A stretch of DNA of 64,000 nt from positions 2,046,001 through 2,110,000 of the forward strand of contig NZ_JAAUVN010000001.1 in NCBI RefSeq assembly GCF_012030425.1, written 5' to 3'. This stretch comes from Sphingobacterium sp. B16(2022). Its GTDB lineage: Bacteria > Bacteroidota > Bacteroidia > Sphingobacteriales > Sphingobacteriaceae. The translations under genes and the position numbers were made by a program. The stretch's first letter is position 1. The number at the start of each line of letters is the position of its first letter. Below the pieces are notes generated by a model that saw only the letters and a program-made list of their open reading frames with translations, made no database searches and was not told the origin of the DNA. Below are positions 20,439 to 31,414 of the stretch, piece by piece.

Positions 20439-23400
20439 TTAGTGCTTGCTGGACATTTCATCTACATAATCATCACTTGGAACATAGTCTGCAACCATTT
20501 CTGCTTCGTAATCTACCTTTTCATGATTACCCAATCTTCTTTGAATGCCATCGAAAAGAGAGTAAACAACTGGTACTATTATCAGCGTAAGAAACAACGA
20601 TGACAATAAACCACCAATAATCACAATTGCAATACCACGGTTCATGTCGGCACCGTCACCTTGCGCCATTGCAATCGGAACCATTCCAATAACCATTGCA
20701 ATAGTTGTCATTAAAATAGGACGTAAACGTGCATGGTTTGCCGCAATTAATGATTCATATGTAGTAAAACCGGCGTCTTTCTTATGATTTGCAAAGTCAA
20801 CCAACATAATGGCATTTTTCGCAACTAAACCAATCAACATAATAATACCTAAAATAGTAAAGATATTTAAAGTCTGGTTCGTTAATGCTAATAACAAAAA
20901 TGCACCAATGAACGATAATGGGATCGAGAATAATACAATAAATGGCGTTGCAAAACTATCATATAAGGCTACCATCACGAAGTATACTAAGATAATGGAT
21001 GCTAATAATGCAATTCCTAAAGTACCGAAACCTTCTTGTTGATTCTCCATATTTCCGCCCCACTTGAACGATACACCTGGTTTAAGTTCAAGTTTCTTAA
21101 ATTCAGTTTCCCATTCACTCGCTATCGTACCAGCAGGTTTACCGACAACTTGCGCTTGTACTGAAACAGATGGTGACTTATCACGTCTCTCCAATAAAGT
21201 TGGCCCAGATCCATATTCGATATCTGCAAATTGTTCTAAGGAAATCGACTCGCCCTTCGCATTAATGAATTTTAAGTTTTTCACATTATCCATACTCGTT
21301 CTCCCAGATTGATCATAACGAATGTTGATATCATATTCTGTATCACCAGCACGGTATTTTGTATCAGTATTACCAGAGAATGCTGTCTGCATCGTCATAC
21401 CTACAGAAGCGACATTTAATCCCAGAGCATTCATCTTGTCACGATCTAATTGTACATTGATCTCCGGATTACCATCTTCTGATGTCAATTTTACTTCCGT
21501 TGCTCCTGAAATATTACGCAATAATGCGGCAGCCTTATCAGCAAATTCTAAAGCATCTTTTTGCGATGATGCAATTACAGTTAGATTCAATGGAGCCTGC
21601 TCTGCCCCCATAATACCGATTGAAACCGTCTTTACTTTGGCTCCCACTAAATGCTCTTCCATCTCTCGTTTCAACTTCGCAGCATACACTTTTGTTGGCA
21701 CCAATTTGTTTTGACCATCTTTCAAATAAATCTGCATTTCAGATTTATACTTCGTTCCTGAAGTACCAGCCATCATACCATCAGACGCCTGTCCCACAGT
21801 TGTGATCACTCTTTCGATCTCTGGTTTAGCCGCTAAAAATGATTCAGCTTTTTGAGTCATAAAGTTGGTTTGTTCAATCGAAGCATCTTTATTAAGTTCT
21901 AGCTGTAAATAGAATTCTCCTTTATCATTACCCGGAAAGAAATCTGTACCAATGTAACCCATCACCAATAAACTAATGGATGCAGCAAACATCATAATCG
22001 TTACGACTAAGGTAATTACCTTATTCCAGCGATTACGTAATGCCCATTCTAAAATTCCAGAAATCCAATGTGTTAATTTCTGTAATCCTGCTTCAAATTT
22101 TTCTAAAATTCTACCAAAGAAAGTCGCATTGCTAATGTGTGACAGTTTCCCAAAACGTGAATACAACCAAGGTACTACGGTAAATGAAACAAGTAAAGAG
22201 ATTAATGTTGCAAAAATAACCGTTACACAAAATTGACGCAAGATGTCAGATACTAAACCTGATGATAAAGCAATCGGTAAGAATACAACAACAATTACTA
22301 ACGTAATGGCAGTTACGGTAAAACCAATTTCTGCAGCACCATCATAAGCTGCACGAATCTTGCTTTTACCCATTTGCATGTGCCTGTGAATATTCTCAAT
22401 AACAACGATCGCATCATCCACTAAAATACCAACCACTAGGGAAAGACCTAATAAGGACATTAAGTTAAGCGTATACCCCATTACATAAAGCCCGATAAAA
22501 GTTGCAATCAATGACAAAGGAATAGCTACAACAGCGATAAAGGCATCACGTAAACTATGCAAGAAAAACAACATGATAAAACCTACCAAAGCAACAGCGA
22601 TCATTAAATCGTGCATTACGTTACTTGCGGCATTAATGGTGTATTCAGTCGAATCACTCGCGACATCAATTTTGATTTTTTGTTCCTTGTAATCTTTTTC
22701 TACAACCTCGATTGTCTTTTTAACAAGTTTCGATACAGCAACCGCATTGGCATCTGACTGCTTGAAAACCTGCATTAAAATGGTGTTTTTTTGATCAATA
22801 CGAGATATCTTTTCAATATCCTTGATACCATCCTGAACATCTGCAACATCACTTAAACGAATTGATACACCAGAAGGCGTAGTGATCGGAAGATTACGCA
22901 TTTGGTCCAATGAGGTAAATTTACCCGATAGACGGATTGTTGTCTGATTGTCTCTCGATTTAATGCTACCTGTAGGAAAATCTAAGTTAGAAGATGCAAT
23001 TATTTTTTGCACATCACTGATCGTAAGGCCATATCCTTCTAATTTTTCTGGATTAGCACTTACTTGGATTTCGCGTTCTTCACCACCGGTCAAATCTACT
23101 TTTGCAACACCTAATATCCGGGCAAAAACAGGTTGAATCTTTTGATCTAATAAGTCGTATAATTCTTTTTCAGATAAGCTTGACGTTACTGAAAGGTTCA
23201 TTATCGCCACATCATCGAGTGAAAATTTACTTAACGATGGGGTTTCGGCATCTTCCGGTAAATCATTGATCACAGCATTGATTTTACGTTGTGCATCAGT
23301 CAAAAGAAAGTTGACATCGGCACCTGTATTTAACGTAATCATGACGACCGAAACACTTTCCATAGATTTTGTTTCAATCTTCTTTACGTTCTCTAAAGAT

Positions 23401-23615
23401 GAAACGGCATCTTCTATTACTTTAGAAACAGATGTTTCTACTTCCGAAGGAGCAGCTCCGGGATAGACGGTCTGTACAGTTATAACATTCACATCAAATT
23501 TAGGAACTAATTCGTAGCCTAAATTCAAATAAGATCCGATACCACCTAATGTCAATAATAAAAATATGACAATGATGATACTCGGTCGTTTTATAGATAT
23601 TTCAGAAATTTTCAT
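20439..23615 (-). CDS. RND efflux pump inner-membrane transporter (HAE1/AcrB-like)
   Basis: A 1058-residue protein with the RND arrangement. An N-terminal TM (ISIKRPSIIIVIFLLLTLGGIG) is followed by a porter domain with the characteristic VYPGAAPSEVE. TM4 has GILVDDAIVVIENIHRHM with the proton-relay Asp pair, then a second TM half. It exports hydrophobic or amphiphilic compounds using the proton gradient. It is the last gene of a tetR-tolC-mfp-rnd operon, 16 bp after the adaptor gene, so it completes a tripartite pump. The substrate is unknown. Confidence 0.95.
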   Translation of the reverse strand: MKISEISIKRPSIIIVIFLLLTLGGIGSYLNLGYELVPKFDVNVITVQTVYPGAAPSEVETSVSKVIEDAVSSLENVKKIETKSMESVSVVMITLNTGADVNFLLTDAQRKINAVINDLPEDAETPSLSKFSLDDVAIMNLSVTSSLSEKELYDLLDQKIQPVFARILGVAKVDLTGGEEREIQVSANPEKLEGYGLTISDVQKIIASSNLDFPTGSIKSRDNQTTIRLSGKFTSLDQMRNLPITTPSGVSIRLSDVADVQDGIKDIEKISRIDQKNTILMQVFKQSDANAVAVSKLVKKTIEVVEKDYKEQKIKIDVASDSTEYTINAASNVMHDLMIAVALVGFIMLFFLHSLRDAFIAVVAIPLSLIATFIGLYVMGYTLNLMSLLGLSLVVGILVDDAIVVIENIHRHMQMGKSKIRAAYDGAAEIGFTVTAITLVIVVVFLPIALSSGLVSDILRQFCVTVIFATLISLLVSFTVVPWLYSRFGKLSHISNATFFGRILEKFEAGLQKLTHWISGILEWALRNRWNKVITLVVTIMMFAASISLLVMGYIGTDFFPGNDKGEFYLQLELNKDASIEQTNFMTQKAESFLAAKPEIERVITTVGQASDGMMAGTSGTKYKSEMQIYLKDGQNKLVPTKVYAAKLKREMEEHLVGAKVKTVSIGIMGAEQAPLNLTVIASSQKDALEFADKAAALLRNISGATEVKLTSEDGNPEINVQLDRDKMNALGLNVASVGMTMQTAFSGNTDTKYRAGDTEYDINIRYDQSGRTSMDNVKNLKFINAKGESISLEQFADIEYGSGPTLLERRDKSPSVSVQAQVVGKPAGTIASEWETEFKKLELKPGVSFKWGGNMENQQEGFGTLGIALLASIILVYFVMVALYDSFATPFIVLFSIPLSFIGAFLLLALTNQTLNIFTILGIIMLIGLVAKNAIMLVDFANHKKDAGFTTYESLIAANHARLRPILMTTIAMVIGMVPIAMAQGDGADMNRGIAIVIIGGLLSSLFLTLIIVPVVYSLFDGIQRRLGNHEKVDYEAEMVADYVPSDDYVDEMSSKH

Positions 23616-23631
23616 TTAAAACTTACGTTAA

Positions 23632-24690
23632 TTATTTAATGATTTCTACAGCAGTACTATCCAATAAATTGATCTGTCCTGTCGTAATGACTTGTGCACC
23701 ACTTTCAATACCTGAAATGATTTCAACCTGATCTCCAAACACACGACCAGCAGTTACTTTAGTTAATACCGCTTTTCCGTCTTTAACAACAAATACCTGA
23801 TTCGAGCTTACACTACCGACAAAAGCATCTCTAGGAACAACTAATGCTTGAGCAGTCTGATCATCACCAAAATAAGCTGTTCCGTACATTCCTGCCTTTA
23901 AATCATTAGCAGCATTATTACTTATTTCCAATTCAACAGGGAAATTTAGACTTCCATCTGCTTTGGGCGCAATAAATGTGACTTTACCTTGGAAGGTTTT
24001 ATTAGCTAACACTGCTGACTGAACCTTGATGTTTTGACCTAATTTGACAAATCCTATATTTTTCTCGTCTACGTTTACCTTCAATTTTAATGAAGACACA
24101 TTGACGATTTCAAACATTTCATTTCCTGGGCTTACATATGAACCCGGCTCAATACTTCTCTTATTGACAATACCAGCAAATGAAGCTTTTACGTTAACAT
24201 CTGAGGCCGTGATCTGTGATGAGCGTAAATTGTTTTTTGCATTTTCCAATTGCAATTTCATCTGATCTAATTGCTGTTTCGTAACACCACCTGTTGCAAA
24301 TGCACTTTCAAATCGAGCTACCTCATTTTTCGCATTATCGTAAACCGCCTGCGCATTGTTTACACTTACATTTTGCTTATCTCCAACAATAATGGCTAAT
24401 GTCTGTCCTACTTTTACATAATCACCTTCATCTACAAGTACACGAGCTACACGTCCAGCAACTTCTGAAGAAAGTTTAACTTCTTGTTTAGGAAGGAAAG
24501 TTCCATTTGTTACGTATACTGTATTGACATCCTTAATGCCTGCCTCAGCAATACGAACAGCAACTGCTGCATTTTTTTGCGCTACTACAGCTGTTTGAGC
24601 TTCATTCTCCTTTTTATTTTTTTTCAACACATACATAATACCTGCTAATGCAGCAATAACTATGATTCCTGTTATAAATATCTTTTTCAT
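23632..24690 (-). CDS. RND periplasmic adaptor (membrane fusion protein)
   Basis: A 352-residue protein. An N-terminal TM anchor (IFITGIIVIAALAGIMYVL) precedes a biotinyl/lipoyl-like domain (VKLSSEVAGRVARVLVDEGDYVKVGQTLA). A helical hairpin follows (residues about 110-165), then a second lipoyl half (ASFAGIVNKRSIEPGSYV) and beta-barrel domains. It links the inner-membrane pump to the TolC-like channel. It is located between the two in the operon. Confidence 0.93.
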   Translation of the reverse strand: MKKIFITGIIVIAALAGIMYVLKKNKKENEAQTAVVAQKNAAVAVRIAEAGIKDVNTVYVTNGTFLPKQEVKLSSEVAGRVARVLVDEGDYVKVGQTLAIIVGDKQNVSVNNAQAVYDNAKNEVARFESAFATGGVTKQQLDQMKLQLENAKNNLRSSQITASDVNVKASFAGIVNKRSIEPGSYVSPGNEMFEIVNVSSLKLKVNVDEKNIGFVKLGQNIKVQSAVLANKTFQGKVTFIAPKADGSLNFPVELEISNNAANDLKAGMYGTAYFGDDQTAQALVVPRDAFVGSVSSNQVFVVKDGKAVLTKVTAGRVFGDQVEIISGIESGAQVITTGQINLLDSTAVEIIK

Positions 24691-24700
24691 ATATCGGTTA

Positions 24701-26050
24701 CTATTTGCTATTTAATAATGTATTTAATTCCCCTTTAGCCTTAATCAATTGAACCTCAGCTACTTTGTAATTTAATAATGATGTACTTAAATTGTTTTGT
24801 GCATCTGCATAAGCATTTTCAGCATCTAATAAATCTGTGAGCGTTGCTAATCCATTTTTATAATTATTCTGCGTGTTATCCAAAACTTCTTTCGCTAATT
24901 GTACATTTTCGCGATTACTATTAATTGTCAATAGACTATTTGTAATCTGCGATTTGGCATTTTCATTGGATAAACTCAGAGCCAATTTAGTATCTTCCAA
25001 ATCAACCTGCGCTTGTTTCAACTGAATAGTAGCTTGGTTAATTTTGGCTTTTGTTGTTCCTCCAGTAAAAATAGGAACTGAGAGATTTAAGCCTAAACCA
25101 GAAAAACCCGACCATTTAACTCCTTCATTTTTTGCGAAAATTGGGAAAGTTGGTCCCATTCCTAAATATCCTAAATTACCAGAAAAAGAAAGTTTAGGGT
25201 AAAGTTCAGCTTTCATAGCATTTCTATTCAACTCCAATAGTTGGTTTTGCTTTTCCAGCAATCTAACTTCAGTTCTTGATGCTAATTCTGCCGCTGCTAA
25301 ATCAGCTGTTGATAAGTTTATTTCAAAAGTCTCATTGGGAAGTTTAACTTCCTGTTGCATAGGCATACCAATAGCAAATTTCAACGCATTTTCTTTCAAT
25401 TCCAATGCATTAATCAAAATTTGACGGTTTGCTTTTAAATTATTGACAGCTACACTTGTACGGTCCAAATCAATTTTCTTTCCCAAACCCGCCTGTACCA
25501 AACCCGCGATCACATCTCTTGTTTTAGTTGTGCTATTTAAATTATTATCAACGGTCTCTAGTTGTAACTGTGTCTGAAAAACATCATAATACGCATTTGC
25601 GACCTTTTCAATTAATTGCTCATCAGACAAGCTTTTATTAATGATATAGAACTCTTTTGTAGTTTTTGCGGCTTTTAAACCCGTAAATAATGATTGGTTA
25701 AATAGCTGCTGATTAACCTGCAGGGAAGCATTTGATTGCCACTTTTGCCCCATTGCGACCATTACTGTTTCACCGGGTTTTCCAATAATTTCTCCAGGTA
25801 GTGCCACCTTCTGTAACATTGGGTTATATGTCAATGTACCTGCACCACTAATCTGCGGAAGAGCTCCCCCTCGGACTTCGTCAATTTTATACTGGGCGTT
25901 CTCTAAATCAAGTGTTGATTTTTTTGCCTCTGCTTTGTTTTCCAGCGCATACTTAAGAGCTTGGTTCAATGTTAATATTTCCTGCGCATGCGCGAAATTC
26001 ACTGAAAACAAAGCGGCTAATAGCACTCCTACTATTTTTATCTTTTTCAT
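24701..26050 (-). CDS. TolC-family outer-membrane efflux protein
   Basis: A 449-residue protein with signal peptide (ALFSVNFAHAQE) and the two OEP repeats: long helical regions beginning LTLNQALKYALENK and closing with KNGLATLTDLLDAENAYADAQNNLSTSLLNYKVAEVQLIKAKG. It forms the trimeric outer-membrane and periplasmic channel of the tripartite pump. Unusually for proteobacterial systems, but commonly in Bacteroidota, it is encoded directly after the regulator and before the adaptor and pump genes. Confidence 0.93.
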   Translation of the reverse strand: MKKIKIVGVLLAALFSVNFAHAQEILTLNQALKYALENKAEAKKSTLDLENAQYKIDEVRGGALPQISGAGTLTYNPMLQKVALPGEIIGKPGETVMVAMGQKWQSNASLQVNQQLFNQSLFTGLKAAKTTKEFYIINKSLSDEQLIEKVANAYYDVFQTQLQLETVDNNLNSTTKTRDVIAGLVQAGLGKKIDLDRTSVAVNNLKANRQILINALELKENALKFAIGMPMQQEVKLPNETFEINLSTADLAAAELASRTEVRLLEKQNQLLELNRNAMKAELYPKLSFSGNLGYLGMGPTFPIFAKNEGVKWSGFSGLGLNLSVPIFTGGTTKAKINQATIQLKQAQVDLEDTKLALSLSNENAKSQITNSLLTINSNRENVQLAKEVLDNTQNNYKNGLATLTDLLDAENAYADAQNNLSTSLLNYKVAEVQLIKAKGELNTLLNSK

Positions 26051-26058
26051 TTTTATAA

Positions 26059-26682
26059 TTAATTCGAAACCGTATTAAACTTTAAACCATTGTATATTAA
26101 CATTGTTGCATCTTTTTGCTTCTGTAAAACATCGCCCACATTACATTGCGTTGGAATTCCGGTAAACACATCACATAATATTCCTACTAATCCGATACTT
26201 TTCATTAGGTAAACGTACATTTCACTTGTTTTATGTACATCCTCTATAGCAAGTTCTTTATTATCTACTCCATTTTGAAATAATTTTGCAACTTCGATAA
26301 CTTCCTTTTCATGTATTTGACGCATCAATGTTTGCAATGGCGCACCTTTTATCCATTCCATGTTTTCATTCATATGCAACATATAATGACGCTCTATAAA
26401 TGCTGATTTTAAATCCAACAAATCTAAAAGAAGATTAATGACGGAAGATTTAGACTTCTTAATTAGTTCTTGTTCTTGCTTCCTGAAATCATCTGTGACA
26501 GATAAGATCACATCATGCACTAATGTTGTTTTATCAGGATAATAGTAATAAAGGTTTGCCTTGGTAATTTTAACATCTTCTGCAATCTCATTCATGGTTG
26601 TTTTAGAAAAGCCATAGTGCGCAAATCTTCTAATAGCTGCGGCAATAATGAACTCTTTCTTATTATCATTGTTTGTTGACAT
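26059..26682 (-). CDS. TetR/AcrR-family regulator of the efflux operon
   Basis: The protein has 207 residues from the ATG at 26682. An upstream in-frame start at 26745 lies upstream of the predicted transcription start and is rejected. The N-terminal HTH reads FIIAAAIRRFAHYGFSKTTMNEIAEDVKITKANLYYYYPDKTTL, a textbook TetR domain (residues about 8-50). The C-terminus is a helical ligand domain. It starts the operon and lies 8 bp before tolC, so it very probably represses its own operon through the repeat at 26698-26724. Confidence 0.92.
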   Translation of the reverse strand: MSTNNDNKKEFIIAAAIRRFAHYGFSKTTMNEIAEDVKITKANLYYYYPDKTTLVHDVILSVTDDFRKQEQELIKKSKSSVINLLLDLLDLKSAFIERHYMLHMNENMEWIKGAPLQTLMRQIHEKEVIEVAKLFQNGVDNKELAIEDVHKTSEMYVYLMKSIGLVGILCDVFTGIPTQCNVGDVLQKQKDATMLIYNGLKFNTVSN

Positions 26683-26697
26683 ACTTGATTCTAAACT

Positions 26698-26751
26698 TTT
26701 GACTTTATGTAAACTTTGGTCAAATATACAAAAAGTGAAAAACACTCACAA
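26698..26751 (-). promoter_or_regulatory. Promoter and candidate TetR operator of the efflux operon
   Basis: Minus strand: a -33 TTG (26751-26749), 20 nt, then TATATTTG (26728-26721), an exact TAnnTTTG. An inverted repeat TTTGAC (26698-26703) and GTCAAA (26719-26724), 15 nt apart, overlaps the -7 box and the expected transcription start. This position suits a repressor site. Confidence 0.6.
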
Positions 26752-26780
26752 TTTAATTGTCAACAGATCGTCAATTTTTA

Positions 26781-26824
26781 AAATAAAAAAAGTGCATACT
26801 ATACGATATGCACTTTTTTTATTT
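26781..26824 (-). terminator. Terminator of the Nudix regulator gene
   Basis: Perfect 18-bp repeat (26781-26798 and 26807-26824) with core AGTGCATA, an 8-nt loop and T-rich flanks. It lies 15 bp after the stop of the minus-strand gene. Confidence 0.92.
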
Positions 26825-26838
26825 TAAACTTATAACTG

Positions 26839-27510
26839 TTAAAAAGTTATACTGTTTTGAAATTGCTTTAAAAACTTGCGTTTATCCAACTTGTAAAGCC
26901 TTGCCGCACGATAAGCTACTCCTTTTTGAACTTCGTCCAATTCTTTAAGAAAACCGTAGTTAATCATTTTTTTTCTAAAATTTCTTTTATCCAATTCTCT
27001 TCCCAAAATACTTTCATAGACCATTTGTAACTGTGTCAACGTAAATTTGTCTGGCAACAGTTCAAAAGCGATGGGTGTATTAGCGATACGACGTCTCAAT
27101 TTTTCAACACTTTGTTTTAAAATTGTACTATGATCAAAAGCCAAATCTGGCACTTTATTTAAAGGGAACCATTTGGCCTGTCGCATATAAGAAGTAACTG
27201 GCTTTAACTTAATTTTTGTCTTGTCCAATTGTAGTAAAGCATAGTAAGCAACTGTCAAGATCCTTCCCTGAGGATGTCTTTTTAAACCTGCAAAGGCATA
27301 CAATTGATCCAAAAACACATCCTTAAGACCTGTATTTTCATATAATATCCGCTTAACAGCATCCTCCATTTCTTCATCATTATTAACAAAAAAACCAGGC
27401 AACGCCCACCAATCCTTAAAAGGATATTCATTTCTCTCCGTTAGTAGAACATGTAGTTCCCCCTCATAAAAACCGAAAATGACACAATCGACTGTAAATG
27501 TAGTATACAA
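26839..27510 (-). CDS. NrtR-like transcriptional regulator with degenerate Nudix domain
   Basis: A 223-residue protein. The N-terminal Nudix fold (DCVIFGFYEGELHVLLTER...WWALPGFFV) is followed by a C-terminal winged-helix region (LLPDKFTLTQLQMVYESILGRELDKRNFRKKM), the NrtR layout. The Nudix box is degenerate: R-I-L-Y-E-N replaces R-E-L-x-E-E, so two metal-binding glutamates are lost. It is more likely a ligand sensor than a hydrolase. The only plausible start is TTG at 27510, since an in-frame stop lies just upstream. It is divergent from pfkA, with two palindromes between, which suggests control of glycolysis genes. Confidence 0.85.
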   Translation of the reverse strand: MYTTFTVDCVIFGFYEGELHVLLTERNEYPFKDWWALPGFFVNNDEEMEDAVKRILYENTGLKDVFLDQLYAFAGLKRHPQGRILTVAYYALLQLDKTKIKLKPVTSYMRQAKWFPLNKVPDLAFDHSTILKQSVEKLRRRIANTPIAFELLPDKFTLTQLQMVYESILGRELDKRNFRKKMINYGFLKELDEVQKGVAYRAARLYKLDKRKFLKQFQNSITF

Positions 27511-27569
27511 AACTTTTCTAATTTATTATCTTTACTTAAACCAATGAGTTGAATATGTAGCTTATGCTA

Positions 27570-27586
27570 TAAAGTTAATAACTTTA
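27570..27586. promoter_or_regulatory. Palindromic candidate operator A between the Nudix regulator and pfkA
   Basis: TAAAGTTA-A-TAACTTTA, a perfect 8+1+8 palindrome, 60 bp before the regulator start. It may be an autoregulatory site. Confidence 0.45.
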
Positions 27587-27627
27587 CCTTAATTTTTATC
27601 GAAACAAAAAAATAAAAAATAATTTCA

Positions 27628-27654
27628 ATAGTGTAAAAAATACACTATATTCGT
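27628..27654 (+). promoter_or_regulatory. Candidate pfkA promoter with palindromic operator B
   Basis: ATAGTGTA (27628-27635), 5 nt, TACACTAT (27641-27648) form a perfect inverted repeat. It lies between the expected -33 region and TATATTCG (27647-27654), a near match to TAnnTTTG. The geometry suits repression of the pfkA operon. Confidence 0.5.
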
Positions 27655-27668
27655 ACAACCTAAAATTT

Positions 27669-28661
27669 TTGACAGTGGTGAATATTAAAAGAATCGGAGT
27701 TTTTACATCAGGCGGAGACGCTCCAGGCATGAATGCTTGCATTCGAGCGGTTGTCCGTACAGCATTATACGAAAAATTAAGTGTTACCGGTATATACCAA
27801 GGATATCAAGGTATGTTGGACGGTAACTTTACAGAAATGACATCACGTTCGGTTAGTAATATTATCCAATTAGGCGGAACTATTCTTAAAACAGCGAGAT
27901 GTCTCGAATTTAAAACAAAAGAAGGAAGAGCAAAAGCTTACGAAAATGTAAAAGCGGCCGGTATTGATGCTTTGGTTGCTATAGGTGGAGATGGAACTTT
28001 TACAGGTGCAGACTTTTTCTCAAAAGAATATGATATTCCAGTTATTTGTATCCCTGGTACAATCGATAACGATTTATACGGATCTGATTTCACATTAGGT
28101 TATGATACGGCAACTAATACAGTTATCGAAGCAATAGATAAAATTAGAGATACAGCTGCATCCCATGAGCGTTTATTTTTCATTGAAGTTATGGGAAGAG
28201 ACTCTGGCTGTATTGCCTTGAATGCTGGCATAGCTGGTGGTGCAGAAGCAATTTTGTTGCCAGAAAAGGAAACAGCGATAGATGAATTAATTGCTCACTT
28301 ATCAGCTGCAGATGGCCGTGGAAAAAAATCATCTTCAATTGTTATTGTCGCAGAAGGTGATCAAAACGGAGGTGCCTATAATGTAGCCAAAAAAGTGAAA
28401 GAAAAATTTGATTATTATGACACAAAAGTTAGTATCTTAGGGCACTTACAACGCGGTGGTTCTCCATCAAGCTTTGATCGGGTACTTGCGAGCCGTTTAG
28501 GTTTTGCTGCCGTAAAAGAATTACTAAAAGGAAACAATCGTATGACTGTTGGTGTTAGAGGGAATGAAGTTGTTACGACTCCACTAGAGGAGGCTATTAA
28601 TAATAAAGAATACAAATTAAGTTCTGATATGTTAGAACTTGTTCAAGTATTGGCTATTTAA
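27669..28661 (+). CDS. pfkA: ATP-dependent 6-phosphofructokinase
   Basis: About 330 residues with all PfkA hallmarks: FTSGGDAPGMNACIR (ATP site), GGDGTFTGA, PGTIDND (catalytic Asp) and RGGSPSSFDR. It phosphorylates fructose-6-phosphate in glycolysis. No ATG exists at the start; TTG 27669, GTG 27675 and GTG 27678 are all possible, and the GTG at 27678 (giving MNIKRIGVF) aligns well with typical N-termini. It heads a glycolytic operon with a sugar kinase-like gene (21 bp later) and gapA, and is divergent from a Nudix-type regulator. Confidence 0.97.
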   Translation: MTVVNIKRIGVFTSGGDAPGMNACIRAVVRTALYEKLSVTGIYQGYQGMLDGNFTEMTSRSVSNIIQLGGTILKTARCLEFKTKEGRAKAYENVKAAGIDALVAIGGDGTFTGADFFSKEYDIPVICIPGTIDNDLYGSDFTLGYDTATNTVIEAIDKIRDTAASHERLFFIEVMGRDSGCIALNAGIAGGAEAILLPEKETAIDELIAHLSAADGRGKKSSSIVIVAEGDQNGGAYNVAKKVKEKFDYYDTKVSILGHLQRGGSPSSFDRVLASRLGFAAVKELLKGNNRMTVGVRGNEVVTTPLEEAINNKEYKLSSDMLELVQVLAI

Positions 28662-28682
28662 AATAAAAAATAGAGAATTCAG

Positions 28683-30537
<1,855 letters not shown>

Positions 30538-30556
30538 TCCTTATCGATTGAATAAT

Positions 30557-30590
30557 AAAAGGGCTTTTAATAAATATTAAAAGCCCTTTT
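30557..30590. terminator. Bidirectional terminator between gapA and the fucose operon
   Basis: AAAAGGGCTTTTAATA (30557-30572) pairs with TATTAAAAGCCCTTTT (30575-30590), with T and A tracts on both sides. The two flanking genes converge. Confidence 0.92.
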
Positions 30591-30614
30591 TATTTCCTCA
30601 ATAACTTCCTATGG

Positions 30615-31406
30615 TTATTGCTCGGCAATGATCGAGCGATCAAGATGAACATAACCACCATCAACATGAATCAACTGCCCTGTTGTATGACTAGATTTGT
30701 CGGACAAAAGAAATAATGCTGTATTAGCAATTTCCTCTGAAGTAGTCATTCTATGTTCTAGTGGAATACGATCTGTAATTTTCTTTAAAGTTTCTACAGG
30801 ATTATCTAAAGTTTGTATCCAGGTATCATATTGTGGCGTAGCACATTCTGCGACGACAATTGCATTCACGCGGATTCGGTGTGGAAGCAGTTCCACAGCC
30901 CACTCCCTCGTTAGCGCATTTCTACCGCCATTAGAGGCTGCATAAGCTGATGTATTGCCTTGCCCTGTCTCTGCCGTCTTTGAAGTAATATTTACAATAC
31001 TACCTTGTGATGCGATCAAAGCATCTAATGCATGATGAGCCATTAAATAATAATGAATTAGATTTTTATGTAAAGAAGCTAAAAACTTTTCATAATTACC
31101 AGAGGCTAAACCTACTCCGTCATTCACTCCTGCGTTATTCACTAAGCCATCTATACGCCCAAAATGAGTAATTGTTTTCGCAACTGCAGTCTCACAATCT
31201 TTCGGATCAGACAGTTCTGCCTGCACAGCAAAAGCCTGCCCGCCAAGAGCTTCTACTTCTTGCTTAACAAGATCATTATCAACCTGTCTACGTCCAACAA
31301 TTACCGGAATAGCACCCTCTTTTGCCAAACCTAAAACAATTGCCTTACCAATGCCTTTTGCACCTCCTGTGACAATTATAACTTTATCTTTCAAATTCAA
31401 ATTCAT
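30615..31406 (-). CDS. SDR oxidoreductase, probable L-fucose dehydrogenase
   Basis: A 263-residue classical SDR with TGGAKGIG cofactor motif, NNAG and active-site Ser (NITSKT). The catalytic Y-x3-K is YAASN here, with Asn in place of Lys, followed by GGRNALTREWA. The context assigns it to oxidation of L-fucose to L-fucono-1,5-lactone, the first step of the non-phosphorylating route. It is the last gene of the fucose operon, 8 bp after the lactonase gene. The missing Lys is a reason for caution about activity, or a feature of this subfamily. Confidence 0.8.
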   Translation of the reverse strand: MNLNLKDKVIIVTGGAKGIGKAIVLGLAKEGAIPVIVGRRQVDNDLVKQEVEALGGQAFAVQAELSDPKDCETAVAKTITHFGRIDGLVNNAGVNDGVGLASGNYEKFLASLHKNLIHYYLMAHHALDALIASQGSIVNITSKTAETGQGNTSAYAASNGGRNALTREWAVELLPHRIRVNAIVVAECATPQYDTWIQTLDNPVETLKKITDRIPLEHRMTTSEEIANTALFLLSDKSSHTTGQLIHVDGGYVHLDRSIIAEQ

Positions 31407-31414
31407 ATTCTACC

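Noticed and set aside
26683..26745. Longer N-terminus for the TetR regulator
   Set aside because: The extension would start upstream of the predicted transcription start, and translates to a non-family sequence before the HTH.
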